Below are positions 34,024-42,342 of a stretch of 64,000 nucleotides of DNA, piece by piece. The stretch is from Denitromonas sp. GTDB taxonomy: Bacteria > Pseudomonadota > Gammaproteobacteria > Burkholderiales > Rhodocyclaceae. The notes beneath the pieces were generated by a model. The model made no database searches. It was given only the letters and a program-made list of their open reading frames with translations, and was not told where the DNA came from. The position numbers and the translations under genes are program-made. The stretch spans positions 2,432,001 to 2,496,000 of the forward strand of contig NZ_JAUCBR010000004.1 in assembly GCF_034676725.1 (NCBI RefSeq), written 5' to 3'. Position 1 is the first letter of the stretch; each line of letters starts with the position of its first letter.

Positions 34024-34611
34024 TCGGACTTTTGCGCTCTATCGTAAGAACAGGGCTCGGCACGATTACGCTTCTCTTCGCCCGCTTGGCCATTTCTTTC
34101 GCTGGTTCAGGAGGGGCCGCGTGCGGTGACACGCGTCAGTTACCGTCGTCTAGTCAGTCAAAGCGCCGAAGGTGAGTCAAACATGCTACGCCATCGCGGA
34201 TGGCCGCTCCAAGGCTTGCTCGATTACAAAATCGTAATCTAAATGTTTGCTTTTTGACGATGTCAATCTTGTAGGCTTCGTTTCGAGTCAAATCACGCTG
34301 CTAAAAATCCAGTGTGGCGAGATAAGGCATTAGCTCGTTCGTGCGCTGTTGGTGTTTGACTGTCAGTGCAGTGTGATGAGGCGGAATGACTCTTGCGTTT
34401 CTCCAATGAGTTTCATTCCAAGGAGCGAAGCCTTTTGGTCGGCGCATTGGCGTTGGAGTGGGGCTCTTCGCATCTCTTTACGCGTCGTTGGAGGCCGCAG
34501 GGCTGGATTTTACGCTCCCCACGCGCCATGGGCAGTGGTCCGTTGAAGTAGAGTGGGCTCACGTTGAGTGCGTACCGCTCATCGTTTCAGACAAACAATC
34601 GAGACAAATTC
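34024..34611. other. Divergent intergenic region, kinase/czcC
   Basis: No gene is supported in these 588 bases. They are AT-richer than the surroundings and contain the palindrome at 34222-34239, the natural place for the promoters of the kinase gene (leftward) and of czcCBA (rightward). Confidence 0.6.
34222..34239. promoter_or_regulatory. GATTAC/GTAATC palindrome, probable regulator site
   Basis: GATTACAAAATCGTAATC has perfect 6-bp arms around six bases. It lies between the divergent kinase gene and czcC. Its form (inverted hexamers about one helical turn apart) suits an OmpR-class dimer such as the CzcR-like regulator at 44466-45167. Confidence 0.5.
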
Positions 34612-35928
34612 ATGCCGAGCTATGTTGGATTCGTGGCGGGGGCGCCTGTTGTACTTGCGTCGCTGTTGATAGTGTTTTCCCCGACTGTGTTGGCGGAGGC
34701 GCGCTCGCCAGGTGGCGAAGGCGCCATGTCAATACTGACATCTGAGGCGCGCCTGCCTCGGCCGGACTTGACGCTTGCCGAGGCGATTGAGCGTGCAATG
34801 ACGTCGAACCCCGCGCTTGCCGCACAAAGGCGCGAGCTTGCCGCCCGCCAGGGCGAGCGCGTACAAGCGGGTCTATTGCCGAATCCAAGTCTTTCGGTGC
34901 TGCTTGAAGACACTCGTAGCGCTACGCGCACGACTACAGTTCAGATTGACCAACGCATCGAACTCGGCGGCAAACGAAGTGCACGAGTGGATGTGGCGGA
35001 CGGGCGTGTAAATACAGCAGATGCGGATTTGGCGGCGCGAACTTTGGAGGTGCGATCCGAAGTGACTGCCGCATTTTACGCCGTGCTGGCGGGACAGGAG
35101 CGTGTCGCGCTAACTGATGAGTTGCTCGTGCTGGCAGGGCGCGCCTTGCAAGCCGCCTCCAAGCGGGTTGCCGCCGGGAAGTCCGCACCGCTGGAAGCCT
35201 CCCGTGCCAAAATTGCCGAAGCGTCTGCGCGTATGGAGCAGAACCAAGCCCAAAGCGCACTTGCTGTTCAGCGGCGTCGTCTGGCGGCGACCTGGGCCGG
35301 TTTGGACGATGGCTTCGGGCGCGTAGCTGGTGAGATCATGACGGGCGCAGTGGCGATGGCGTGGCCTCAGTTGCTGTCGCGTTTGGAGCAGGCTCCGCAA
35401 ATGCTTAGTGCGCGGCATGCGCTTGAGCGCAGCCAGTCGACCGTGGCGCTGGAGCGGGCAAAGCGCACTCCTGACCTGACGGTCAGCCTTGGCAATATCC
35501 GCTCCGAAGAAATCGGCCGCAATCAGGCGCTCATCGGCCTTTCGATCGACATTCCTCTGTTTGACCGCAACCAGGGCAACATCATCGATGCCACACAGCG
35601 CGCCGGCATGGCTGCAGACGAGATGGGTGCGCTCCGAGCCAAACTTCAGGTCGATCTGTTTGAGGCTCATCAGCAGCTTCAAGTGGCGCAACAAAGCGCA
35701 ATGACGCTGAAGGCCGATGTCGTTCCAGCCGCGCTAAGCGCATTTCGAGCGGCAGTGATTGGCTTCGAACTGGGAAAATTCAGTTTCTTGGATGTGCTCG
35801 ATGCACAGCGCTCGTTATCTCTGGCTCGGTCCCGGTACATCGAAACGTTGACGGAAATCAGCCGCGCTGCGACCCAGATTGAGCGTGTGCTCGGGCCGCT
35901 GGATTCAGCGACGCTTTCCGCCGACTAG
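34612..35928 (+). CDS. czcC: Outer-membrane efflux channel, CzcC type
   Basis: The 438-residue TolC-family protein is the outer-membrane part of the Czc pump. It has a signal peptide (VVLASLLIVFSPTVLAEA), a first helical repeat (LTLAEAIERAMTSNPALAAQ) and the Czc-type strands NPSLSVLLED and QIDQRIELGGKRSARVDVA. The second repeat is ISLFD-like (LIGLSIDIPLFDRNQGNIID), and FRAAVIGFELGKFSFLDVLD marks the lock region. ATG 34612 was preferred to the upstream in-frame ATG 34564 because the signal peptide begins there. It is transcribed with czcB and czcA. Confidence 0.88.
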   Translation: MPSYVGFVAGAPVVLASLLIVFSPTVLAEARSPGGEGAMSILTSEARLPRPDLTLAEAIERAMTSNPALAAQRRELAARQGERVQAGLLPNPSLSVLLEDTRSATRTTTVQIDQRIELGGKRSARVDVADGRVNTADADLAARTLEVRSEVTAAFYAVLAGQERVALTDELLVLAGRALQAASKRVAAGKSAPLEASRAKIAEASARMEQNQAQSALAVQRRRLAATWAGLDDGFGRVAGEIMTGAVAMAWPQLLSRLEQAPQMLSARHALERSQSTVALERAKRTPDLTVSLGNIRSEEIGRNQALIGLSIDIPLFDRNQGNIIDATQRAGMAADEMGALRAKLQVDLFEAHQQLQVAQQSAMTLKADVVPAALSAFRAAVIGFELGKFSFLDVLDAQRSLSLARSRYIETLTEISRAATQIERVLGPLDSATLSAD

Positions 35929-35967
35929 AACCCAAAATCAAACTCCATTCAGAGGATCTACGCGTCC

Positions 35968-37530
35968 ATGATTTACAAGAAACAAGCCGTGCTTGCCGCA
36001 GCCATTGTGCTGATTGGCGGAATCGCCGGAACTGCCATGCTCGGCGCCAGCCCCTCCACGCAGGCCGCACAAGCGGACCGCCATGGCGAAGCAAGTGCTC
36101 ATGCAGATGAGGAGCATCACGGCGAACCCCCGCGTGCCAGCCACGCTGACGACGATCAACATGCTGATGGTGAACACCATGAAACGGCATCCGTTGGCGT
36201 ACATGGTGGCCAGGTGTTCTCTGCTGGTGATACCAGGGTTGAGTTCTTGTTGTCGGAAGAAGGAGGGCGTCCACACTTTCGGATGTGGTCCTTCGATCAT
36301 GACCGTATTTTGGCCCCTGGCACTGTCAGGGCGGCCGGCCGATTGGTGCGCGCGGACGGCAGTGTAGAGGAACTCGCTTTCACGGTCGCGGGTGATTATC
36401 TGAAGAGCACGACAGAGGTCGCCGAGCCCCATGTTTTCAACGCCGATATCAGCGTTGAGGTCAATGGCGAAAAGCTGGCAATCAATTTCGTCGCCGAAGA
36501 AGGCAAGGTGGAGTTGACGGATGCGCAAATCGACGACGCCGGCGTGATCATTGAAGCGGCGGCTCCAGCAAAAATCAAGACCGCCTTGCGGTTGCCTGGC
36601 GAAATCCGGTTCAACGAAGATCGCACAGCTCACGTCGTTCCGCGCCTGGGCGGGCTGGTTGAAAGGGTACCGGCCAGGCTTGGCCAATCGGTCAAGCGCG
36701 GCGAGGTTTTAGCAGTGATTGCCAGTACCAGCTTGTCTGAACTGCGCAGTGAGCTTTTAGCCGCAACCAAACGGCGAGTGCTGGCCCGGTCCACCTTTGT
36801 GCGGGAAAAGCGACTGTGGGAAGAAAAGGTGTCGGCGGAGCAGGATTACTTGCAGGCCGCACAAGTGCTGCAAGAGGCTGACATTGCGGTAGCCAACGCA
36901 CAACAAAAGCTCAAGGCTTTGGGGGCTGGCACTACGATTTCTGGTGCGCTCAATCGCTACGAAATCCGAGCGCCCTTTGACGGCGTGATCGTTGAGAAGC
37001 ACTTGTCTCTCGGTGAGGCGGTCAAGGAAGACACGAGCATCTTTACCATTTCAGACCTTTCGTCTGTATGGGCCGAAATTGTCGTACCGGCCAGGGACTT
37101 GAACGCTATTCGCGTTGGCGAGCAAGTGACCATCAGCGCAACGGCGTTCGAGTCAAGAGCGACTGGCACGATTTCCTATGTTGGCGCGCTGTTCGGGCAG
37201 GACACCCGCACTGCCAAGGCGCAAGTGACGCTCCCGAACCCGGACATGGCCTGGCGGCCCGGACTGTTTGTCAATGTTGATGTGATTTCCAGTGAAAAGT
37301 CGGTGCCTGTCTCAGTTGCAACAGAAGCGGTTCATACCATTAATGAGCAACCCGTGGTGTTCATTCGAACCAAGGGTGGTTTTGTTCCTCAGCCGGTGAC
37401 GCCGGGCAACTCGGATGGGACGCGCACTGAAATCGTCGAGGGTTTGAAGGCCGGAACCCCCTACGCCGCCGCTGGCAGCTTTGTCGTCAAGGCGGAACTG
37501 GGTAAAGGCAGTGCTGAGCACAGCCACTGA
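35968..37530 (+). CDS. czcB: RND periplasmic adaptor, CzcB type, His-rich
   Basis: The 520-residue adaptor has a signal/anchor (AVLAAAIVLIGGIAGTAML) and then a periplasmic linker with many His/Asp/Glu (HADEEHHGEPP and HADDDQHADGEHHE, about 45-75), well suited to Zn(II). A CzcB-specific N-terminal domain precedes the barrel-sandwich hybrid (VVPRLGGLVERVPARLGQSV) with a helical hairpin. The beta-barrel (IRAPFDGVIVEKHLSLGEAV, ISDLSSVWAEIVVPARDLNA) and membrane-proximal domain follow. Unlike CusB, it has no CusF extension. It ends in EHSH. It lies 39 bases after czcC and 14 before czcA. Confidence 0.92.
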   Translation: MIYKKQAVLAAAIVLIGGIAGTAMLGASPSTQAAQADRHGEASAHADEEHHGEPPRASHADDDQHADGEHHETASVGVHGGQVFSAGDTRVEFLLSEEGGRPHFRMWSFDHDRILAPGTVRAAGRLVRADGSVEELAFTVAGDYLKSTTEVAEPHVFNADISVEVNGEKLAINFVAEEGKVELTDAQIDDAGVIIEAAAPAKIKTALRLPGEIRFNEDRTAHVVPRLGGLVERVPARLGQSVKRGEVLAVIASTSLSELRSELLAATKRRVLARSTFVREKRLWEEKVSAEQDYLQAAQVLQEADIAVANAQQKLKALGAGTTISGALNRYEIRAPFDGVIVEKHLSLGEAVKEDTSIFTISDLSSVWAEIVVPARDLNAIRVGEQVTISATAFESRATGTISYVGALFGQDTRTAKAQVTLPNPDMAWRPGLFVNVDVISSEKSVPVSVATEAVHTINEQPVVFIRTKGGFVPQPVTPGNSDGTRTEIVEGLKAGTPYAAAGSFVVKAELGKGSAEHSH

Positions 37531-37544
37531 GCCGGGAGAAAACC

Positions 37545-40500
37545 ATGTTTGAACGTATAATCCGGCTCGCCATCGAGCACCGCTGGTTGGTCCTGCTCGC
37601 CGTGCTCGGCATGGCCAGTGTAGGTATTTATAACTATCAGCGTCTGCCCATCGACGCGGTGCCTGATATCACCAACGTACAGGTCCAGATTAACACGGCG
37701 GCCCCCGGCTATTCGCCGCTGGAAGTCGAGCAGCGCGTGACCTATCCCGTCGAAACAGTGATGGCTGGTCTGCCAGGTCTCGAGCAGACCCGATCGATGT
37801 CGCGCTACGGCCTGTCGCAAGTGACGGTGATCTTCAAGGACGGTACCGATATCTACTTCGCACGTCAGCTGGTTAACCAGCGAATCCAGGAGGCGCGCGA
37901 TCGCTTGCCCGCCGAGGTGACACCGGCCATGGGGCCGATCTCCACGGGTCTGGGCGAGATCTACCTTTGGACGGTAGAGGCGAGCGACGATGCCCGCAAG
38001 GCCGACGGGACGCCGTACACGTCGACTGATCTGCGCGAAATCCAGGACTGGATCATCAAACCGCAGTTGCGCAATGTGGCGGGGGTGACCGAGATCAACA
38101 CGATTGGTGGATTTGCCAAGGAGTATCAAGTCGCGCCCAGCCCGGAGAAGCTGGCCTCGTACGGTCTTACGCTAGCGGATATGGTCACCGCCATCGATCG
38201 CAACAATGCCAACGTGGGGGCGGGTTACATCGAAAAGCGCGGCGAGCAGTATCTCATCCGCGCGCCAGGGCAAGTGAGCTCGCCGGCGGATATTGGCAGC
38301 ATCATCCTTGGCAATGTGCGCGGGGTGCCGATTCGTATCCGTGATGTGGCAGAGGTGGGCATTGGACGTGAGTTACGCACCGGCGCCGCTACCGACAACG
38401 GTCGGGAGGTCGTGCTCGGGACGGTGTTCATGCTGATCGGTGAAAACAGCCGTGCGGTTTCCGCCGCCGTCGATCAGAGAATGGCTCAGATCAACCGCAG
38501 CCTGCCCGAGGGGGTTCGTGCGGTTACGGTCTACGATAGAACGGTACTGGTCGATAAAGCCATCAACACCGTCAAAAAGAACTTGCTCGAAGGGGCGATC
38601 CTGGTCATCGCCATCCTGTTCCTTTTTCTGGGCAATATCCGCGCCGCCATCATCACTGCGATGGTGATCCCGTTGTCCATGCTGTTTACGTTTACCGGCA
38701 TGGTGACTTACAAGATCAGTGCCAACCTGATGAGCTTGGGTGCGCTCGACTTCGGCATCATCATCGACGGCGCGGTCGTCATTGTCGAGAACTGCGTCCG
38801 TCGTCTGGCCACGGCGCAGGAGCACCACGGCCGCCCGCTGACCCGCACGGAACGCTTCCATGAAGTCTATGCCGCATCGGTCGAGGCGCGCCGTCCGCTG
38901 CTCTTTGGGCAGGTCATCATCATGGTGGTGTATCTGCCGATCTTTGCGCTCACCGGTGTCGAAGGAAAGATGTTCCACCCGATGGCGTTCACGGTGGTTG
39001 CCGCCTTGCTCGGTGCCATGGTGCTGTCGGTCACTTTCATCCCGGCAGCCGTCGCCCTGTTCATCGGCGACAAGGTGGCTGAAAAGGAAAACCGCTTGAT
39101 GCGCGTCGCGCGCCGTGGCTATAAGCCAGTGTTGAACATGGTGATGCGTAACAGGGCGGTGGTGGTGGCGCTGGCCGTGGTGGCCGTCTCCTTGTCCGGT
39201 GTGCTGGCGACGCGTCTGGGCAGCGAATTCGTGCCAAGCCTGAACGAGGGGGATTTCGCGATCCAGGCGTTGCGCATTCCGGGGACCAGCCTGAGCCAGT
39301 CGGTCGACATGCAGCGCCAGATCGAACGCAAGCTGAAAGCCGAGTTTCCCGAAATCGAGCGGATATTCGCGCGTACTGGCACGGCGGAAATCGCTTCTGA
39401 TGCAATGCCGCCAAACATCTCCGACGGCTATATTATGCTCAAGCCAGAAGATCAGTGGCCCGAGCCGAGGAAGAGTCGCGACGAGTTGCTCATTGCTGTG
39501 CAGGCGGTGGTGAATGCCATTCCCGGTAACAGCTATGAATTTTCGCAACCCATTCAACTCCGATTCAACGAACTGATCTCCGGGGTAAGAAGTGACGTCG
39601 CAGTGAAGATCTTCGGTGACGACATGGAGGTGATGAACGAAACAGCAGCCAAAGTGGCTGCAGCACTTAAGAGTGTCGAGGGCTCATCTGAAGTCAAAGT
39701 CGAACAGACCACGGGTTTGCCCATGCTAACGATTGACATCGATCGAGAAAAAACCGCTCGCTATGGTCTGAACATCGGCGATGTGCAGGACGCGGTTGCC
39801 ACGGCAATCGGTGGCCGTCGGGCCGGCACGATGTTCGAGGGAGATCGGCGCTTTGACATTGTGGTGCGTTTGCCAGATACCTTGCGCTCCGATCTCGACG
39901 CACTCAAGCGGCTGCCAATCGCGCTGCCACGGACTGCCAGTGCGAGCGGAGGCGAGCGGACCTCTTACATTCCGCTCGGCGAAGTCGCCGAACTCAAACT
40001 GGCCCCGGGGCCGAATCAGGTCAGCCGAGAAGAGGGTAAGCGTCGAGTGGTGGTCAGCTCGAACGTTCGCGGGCGTGATATCGGCTCCTTCGTCAAGGAT
40101 GCTGAGTTACGCCTGGCGGAGGTGAAGATTCCGGCGGGCTACTGGACAAGTTGGGGCGGCACCTTCGAGCAGCTTCAGTCAGCGATCGCGCGCCTTCAGA
40201 TTGTTGTGCCGGTAGCGCTCTTGCTGGTGTTCACCTTGCTATTTGTCATGTTCGGCAACGCCAAGGATGGCTTGTTGGTGTTCACCGGGATTCCGTTTGC
40301 GCTCACTGGCGGCGTCATAGCGCTATGGCTTCGCGACATTCCCCTGTCCATTTCGGCCGCAGTGGGCTTTATTGCGTTGTCCGGTGTGGCGGTACTCAAC
40401 GGTCTGGTGATGATCTCCTTCATCCGCAGCCTGCGTGAGCAAGGTCGGACGTTGGATGAAGCCATTGAAGAGGGTGCCTTGACACGCTTGCGCCCGGTGC

Positions 40501-40727
40501 TGATGACTGCGCTGGTGGCTTCGCTTGGCTTTGTGCCCATGGCGATCGCAGTTGGCACCGGTGCCGAAGTGCAGCGTCCGTTGGCCACGGTCGTCATTGG
40601 CGGGATCTTGTCATCAACGCTGCTGACCTTGCTGGTGCTCCCGGTGCTCTATCGCTTGGTGCATCGGCGCGATGCCGAAAAAGAGGACTTCACGGCGGAG
40701 CCCGCTGCTGAAGCCAACCCCGCTTGA
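37545..40727 (+). CDS. czcA: Zinc/cobalt/cadmium RND efflux pump
   Basis: The 1060-residue RND transporter carries the HME1 (Zn/Co/Cd) signature DFGIIIDGAVVIVEN in the fourth transmembrane helix, with the Asp/Asp/Glu triad used for proton and cation transport in CzcA. The start FERIIRLAIEHRWLVLLAVL and the segments EQTRSMSRYGLSQVTVIFKD and GSEFVPSLNEGDFAIQALRI are typical. Length is complete. Together with CzcB and CzcC it removes divalent ions from the periplasm and cytoplasm. It is distinct from the CusA copy at 28333 (about one third identical by eye), so the two pumps divide the metals. Confidence 0.95.
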   Translation: MFERIIRLAIEHRWLVLLAVLGMASVGIYNYQRLPIDAVPDITNVQVQINTAAPGYSPLEVEQRVTYPVETVMAGLPGLEQTRSMSRYGLSQVTVIFKDGTDIYFARQLVNQRIQEARDRLPAEVTPAMGPISTGLGEIYLWTVEASDDARKADGTPYTSTDLREIQDWIIKPQLRNVAGVTEINTIGGFAKEYQVAPSPEKLASYGLTLADMVTAIDRNNANVGAGYIEKRGEQYLIRAPGQVSSPADIGSIILGNVRGVPIRIRDVAEVGIGRELRTGAATDNGREVVLGTVFMLIGENSRAVSAAVDQRMAQINRSLPEGVRAVTVYDRTVLVDKAINTVKKNLLEGAILVIAILFLFLGNIRAAIITAMVIPLSMLFTFTGMVTYKISANLMSLGALDFGIIIDGAVVIVENCVRRLATAQEHHGRPLTRTERFHEVYAASVEARRPLLFGQVIIMVVYLPIFALTGVEGKMFHPMAFTVVAALLGAMVLSVTFIPAAVALFIGDKVAEKENRLMRVARRGYKPVLNMVMRNRAVVVALAVVAVSLSGVLATRLGSEFVPSLNEGDFAIQALRIPGTSLSQSVDMQRQIERKLKAEFPEIERIFARTGTAEIASDAMPPNISDGYIMLKPEDQWPEPRKSRDELLIAVQAVVNAIPGNSYEFSQPIQLRFNELISGVRSDVAVKIFGDDMEVMNETAAKVAAALKSVEGSSEVKVEQTTGLPMLTIDIDREKTARYGLNIGDVQDAVATAIGGRRAGTMFEGDRRFDIVVRLPDTLRSDLDALKRLPIALPRTASASGGERTSYIPLGEVAELKLAPGPNQVSREEGKRRVVVSSNVRGRDIGSFVKDAELRLAEVKIPAGYWTSWGGTFEQLQSAIARLQIVVPVALLLVFTLLFVMFGNAKDGLLVFTGIPFALTGGVIALWLRDIPLSISAAVGFIALSGVAVLNGLVMISFIRSLREQGRTLDEAIEEGALTRLRPVLMTALVASLGFVPMAIAVGTGAEVQRPLATVVIGGILSSTLLTLLVLPVLYRLVHRRDAEKEDFTAEPAAEANPA

Positions 40728-40780
40728 GTCCGGCGCGGGCCGACTTAGGTCTGCCCGCCGCCATTTACAGGAGTGCGATC

Positions 40781-41056
40781 TTGGGGATTTTGGAAAAGCT
40801 GTTGCGCGTGGCCGGCGCCGGGCATCATTCAACGTCGCGCTCCCGCCACGGGCATGGGGGCGTGCGCGAGCCGGCATGTGCCGCGCCGCCCGACATAGCG
40901 AGTTGCCCGGCGTGTGCTGAACCGTTGCTGCCCAATGCCCGCTTTTGCGCCAAATGCGGCGTGTCGCTGACACCACGGGCATGCGCCGCGTGCCAGGCGT
41001 CGGTCGCTATCGGCGCGCGCTTTTGCAGCAGCTGCGGCGTGGCCGTAGCCTCCTGA
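40781..41056 (+). CDS. Double zinc-ribbon protein
   Basis: The 91-residue protein begins at a TTG (40781) 8 bases behind CAGGAG. The N-terminus MGILEKLLRVAGAGHHSTSR is basic with a His/Gly patch (HGHGG). It is followed by two zinc ribbons: CPACAEPLLPNARFCAKCG and CAACQASVAIGARFCSSCG. No upstream ATG in frame has a ribosome site. A short zinc-ribbon gene directly behind czcA is seen in other czc operons as I recall, but its role is not established; zinc buffering or sensing is inference. It sits 53 bases after czcA, likely in the same transcript. Confidence 0.7.
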   Translation: MGILEKLLRVAGAGHHSTSRSRHGHGGVREPACAAPPDIASCPACAEPLLPNARFCAKCGVSLTPRACAACQASVAIGARFCSSCGVAVAS

Positions 41057-41123
41057 GTCGCCGGGCACGCGACACGTCAGACAACCATCATGGCACGCAC
41101 CGTGCCTGAACAGAGAGCAAAGC

Positions 41124-42218
41124 ATGCGTTCGATGCACATCATTGGCAGCCGTGAACTGGGTGGCGCCGAGAGTTTTTTTTTGCGCCTGCTGCCGGCGTT
41201 GGCCGCACATGCCGGGCATGAGGTTGTCGCGGTGACCCGGCGCAACGGAAAAGTCGGCGCACAGTTGAGCCCCATCATTGCTCAGCACACGGTGCCGCTC
41301 AGAAACGCGTGGGACCTGGGGTCGATACTGGCCATCCGGGCACTGATTCGCCAGCACCGGCCGGATATCGTGCAAACCTATATGGGTCGGGCGACCCGGC
41401 TCACGCGCGTGCCCAAGGATTGCGGTGCGATTCACGTAGCCCGTCTGGGTGCTTACTACAAGATCGATGGCTACTATCGGCATGCCGATGCCTGGATCGG
41501 CAATACACTCGGCATCTGTGACTATCTCGTGCGCCAGGGGCTCTCGGCATCGCGAGTCTTTCATGTGGGCAATTTCGTGGATGTGCCAGCGCCGACGCCA
41601 GCAGGCACCCTAAGAGAGTTTCGTTGCGCCTACGCTATTCCGGACAATGCTCGAGTCATTCTGGCGCTAGGTCGCTTCGTCGAGAAGAAGGGGTTCCGGG
41701 ACTTGCTTACGGCCTTCGCCCAGCTGCCTGCGAGTTATCAGTCACAGCCCTTGATCCTGGTCCTCGCCGGCGATGGTCCTTTGCGCGCCGCTTTGCTCCG
41801 ACAGGCGGACGAATTGGGTTTGACCGGCCGCTTGCGCTGGGTCGGTTGGCATACCCAGCCAGGGCCGCTTTTCCATTTGGCGGACATTTTTGTCTGCCCC
41901 TCGTTGGATGAGCCGCTGGGCAACGTAATTCTTGAGGCGTGGGCACATGGCGTGCCTGTCGTGTCCACCGCCACCGATGGTGCGCGGGAACTGATGCAGG
42001 ACGAGGTGAATGGCCTCGTGGCGCCCACGGCCACCCCGGCCATGCTCGGCCGCCGCATGGCCGATTTGCTGGTCGCTATACCACGGGAGCGTCACCGACT
42101 TGTTGCGGCGGGGCGTGCACAGATCGAACAGCATCACTCGCGCGACGTGGTGAGCCAGCGCTACTGCGATGTGTACGGGCAGCTTCTTGCTGATTCGGTG
42201 ACACCGGTGGCGACATGA
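41124..42218 (+). CDS. Family 4 (GT-B) glycosyltransferase
   Basis: The 364-residue protein is a GT-B glycosyltransferase of the GT4 class. N-terminal acceptor domain: HIIGSRELGGAESFFLRLLP. C-terminal nucleotide-sugar domain: ILALGRFVEKKGFRDLLTAF, LVLAGDGPLR, VGWHTQPGPLFHLADIFVCP, then SLDEPLGNVILEAWAHGVPV with the EX7E-type glutamates (E of DEPLGNVILE). It has no membrane helix. Such enzymes usually add sugars to lipid A core, exopolysaccharide or glycolipid. Its position between czcA and czcP, co-directional, is odd for a polysaccharide gene. It may modify the envelope under metal stress, or may simply be a hitch-hiker. Confidence 0.88.
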   Translation: MRSMHIIGSRELGGAESFFLRLLPALAAHAGHEVVAVTRRNGKVGAQLSPIIAQHTVPLRNAWDLGSILAIRALIRQHRPDIVQTYMGRATRLTRVPKDCGAIHVARLGAYYKIDGYYRHADAWIGNTLGICDYLVRQGLSASRVFHVGNFVDVPAPTPAGTLREFRCAYAIPDNARVILALGRFVEKKGFRDLLTAFAQLPASYQSQPLILVLAGDGPLRAALLRQADELGLTGRLRWVGWHTQPGPLFHLADIFVCPSLDEPLGNVILEAWAHGVPVVSTATDGARELMQDEVNGLVAPTATPAMLGRRMADLLVAIPRERHRLVAAGRAQIEQHHSRDVVSQRYCDVYGQLLADSVTPVAT

Positions 42219-42342
42219 GCCCTGATCTGCTTTGTGATCGATCTGGACCGGACGCGCGCTTTACTGATTGCCAGCGCGGTCCTTGCGTCTTTGAATTCAT
42301 GGCCCTGACCTCATTGATCAACGGCTTCGGCCGGGAAAGTAC

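Noticed and set aside
34349..34745. Two plus-strand frames before czcC
   Set aside because: They overlap the czcC start and lack ribosome sites; the czcC signal peptide decides the true frame.
28333..40727. cusA and czcA as a recent duplication
   Set aside because: They differ in the diagnostic fourth helix (VDAAIVMIEN against IDGAVVIVEN) and along the whole protein, so they are old paralogues.
40724..40780. TTG at 40724 as start of the zinc-ribbon gene
   Set aside because: It lies in the czcA stop codon without a ribosome site; TTG 40781 has AGGAG at the proper distance.
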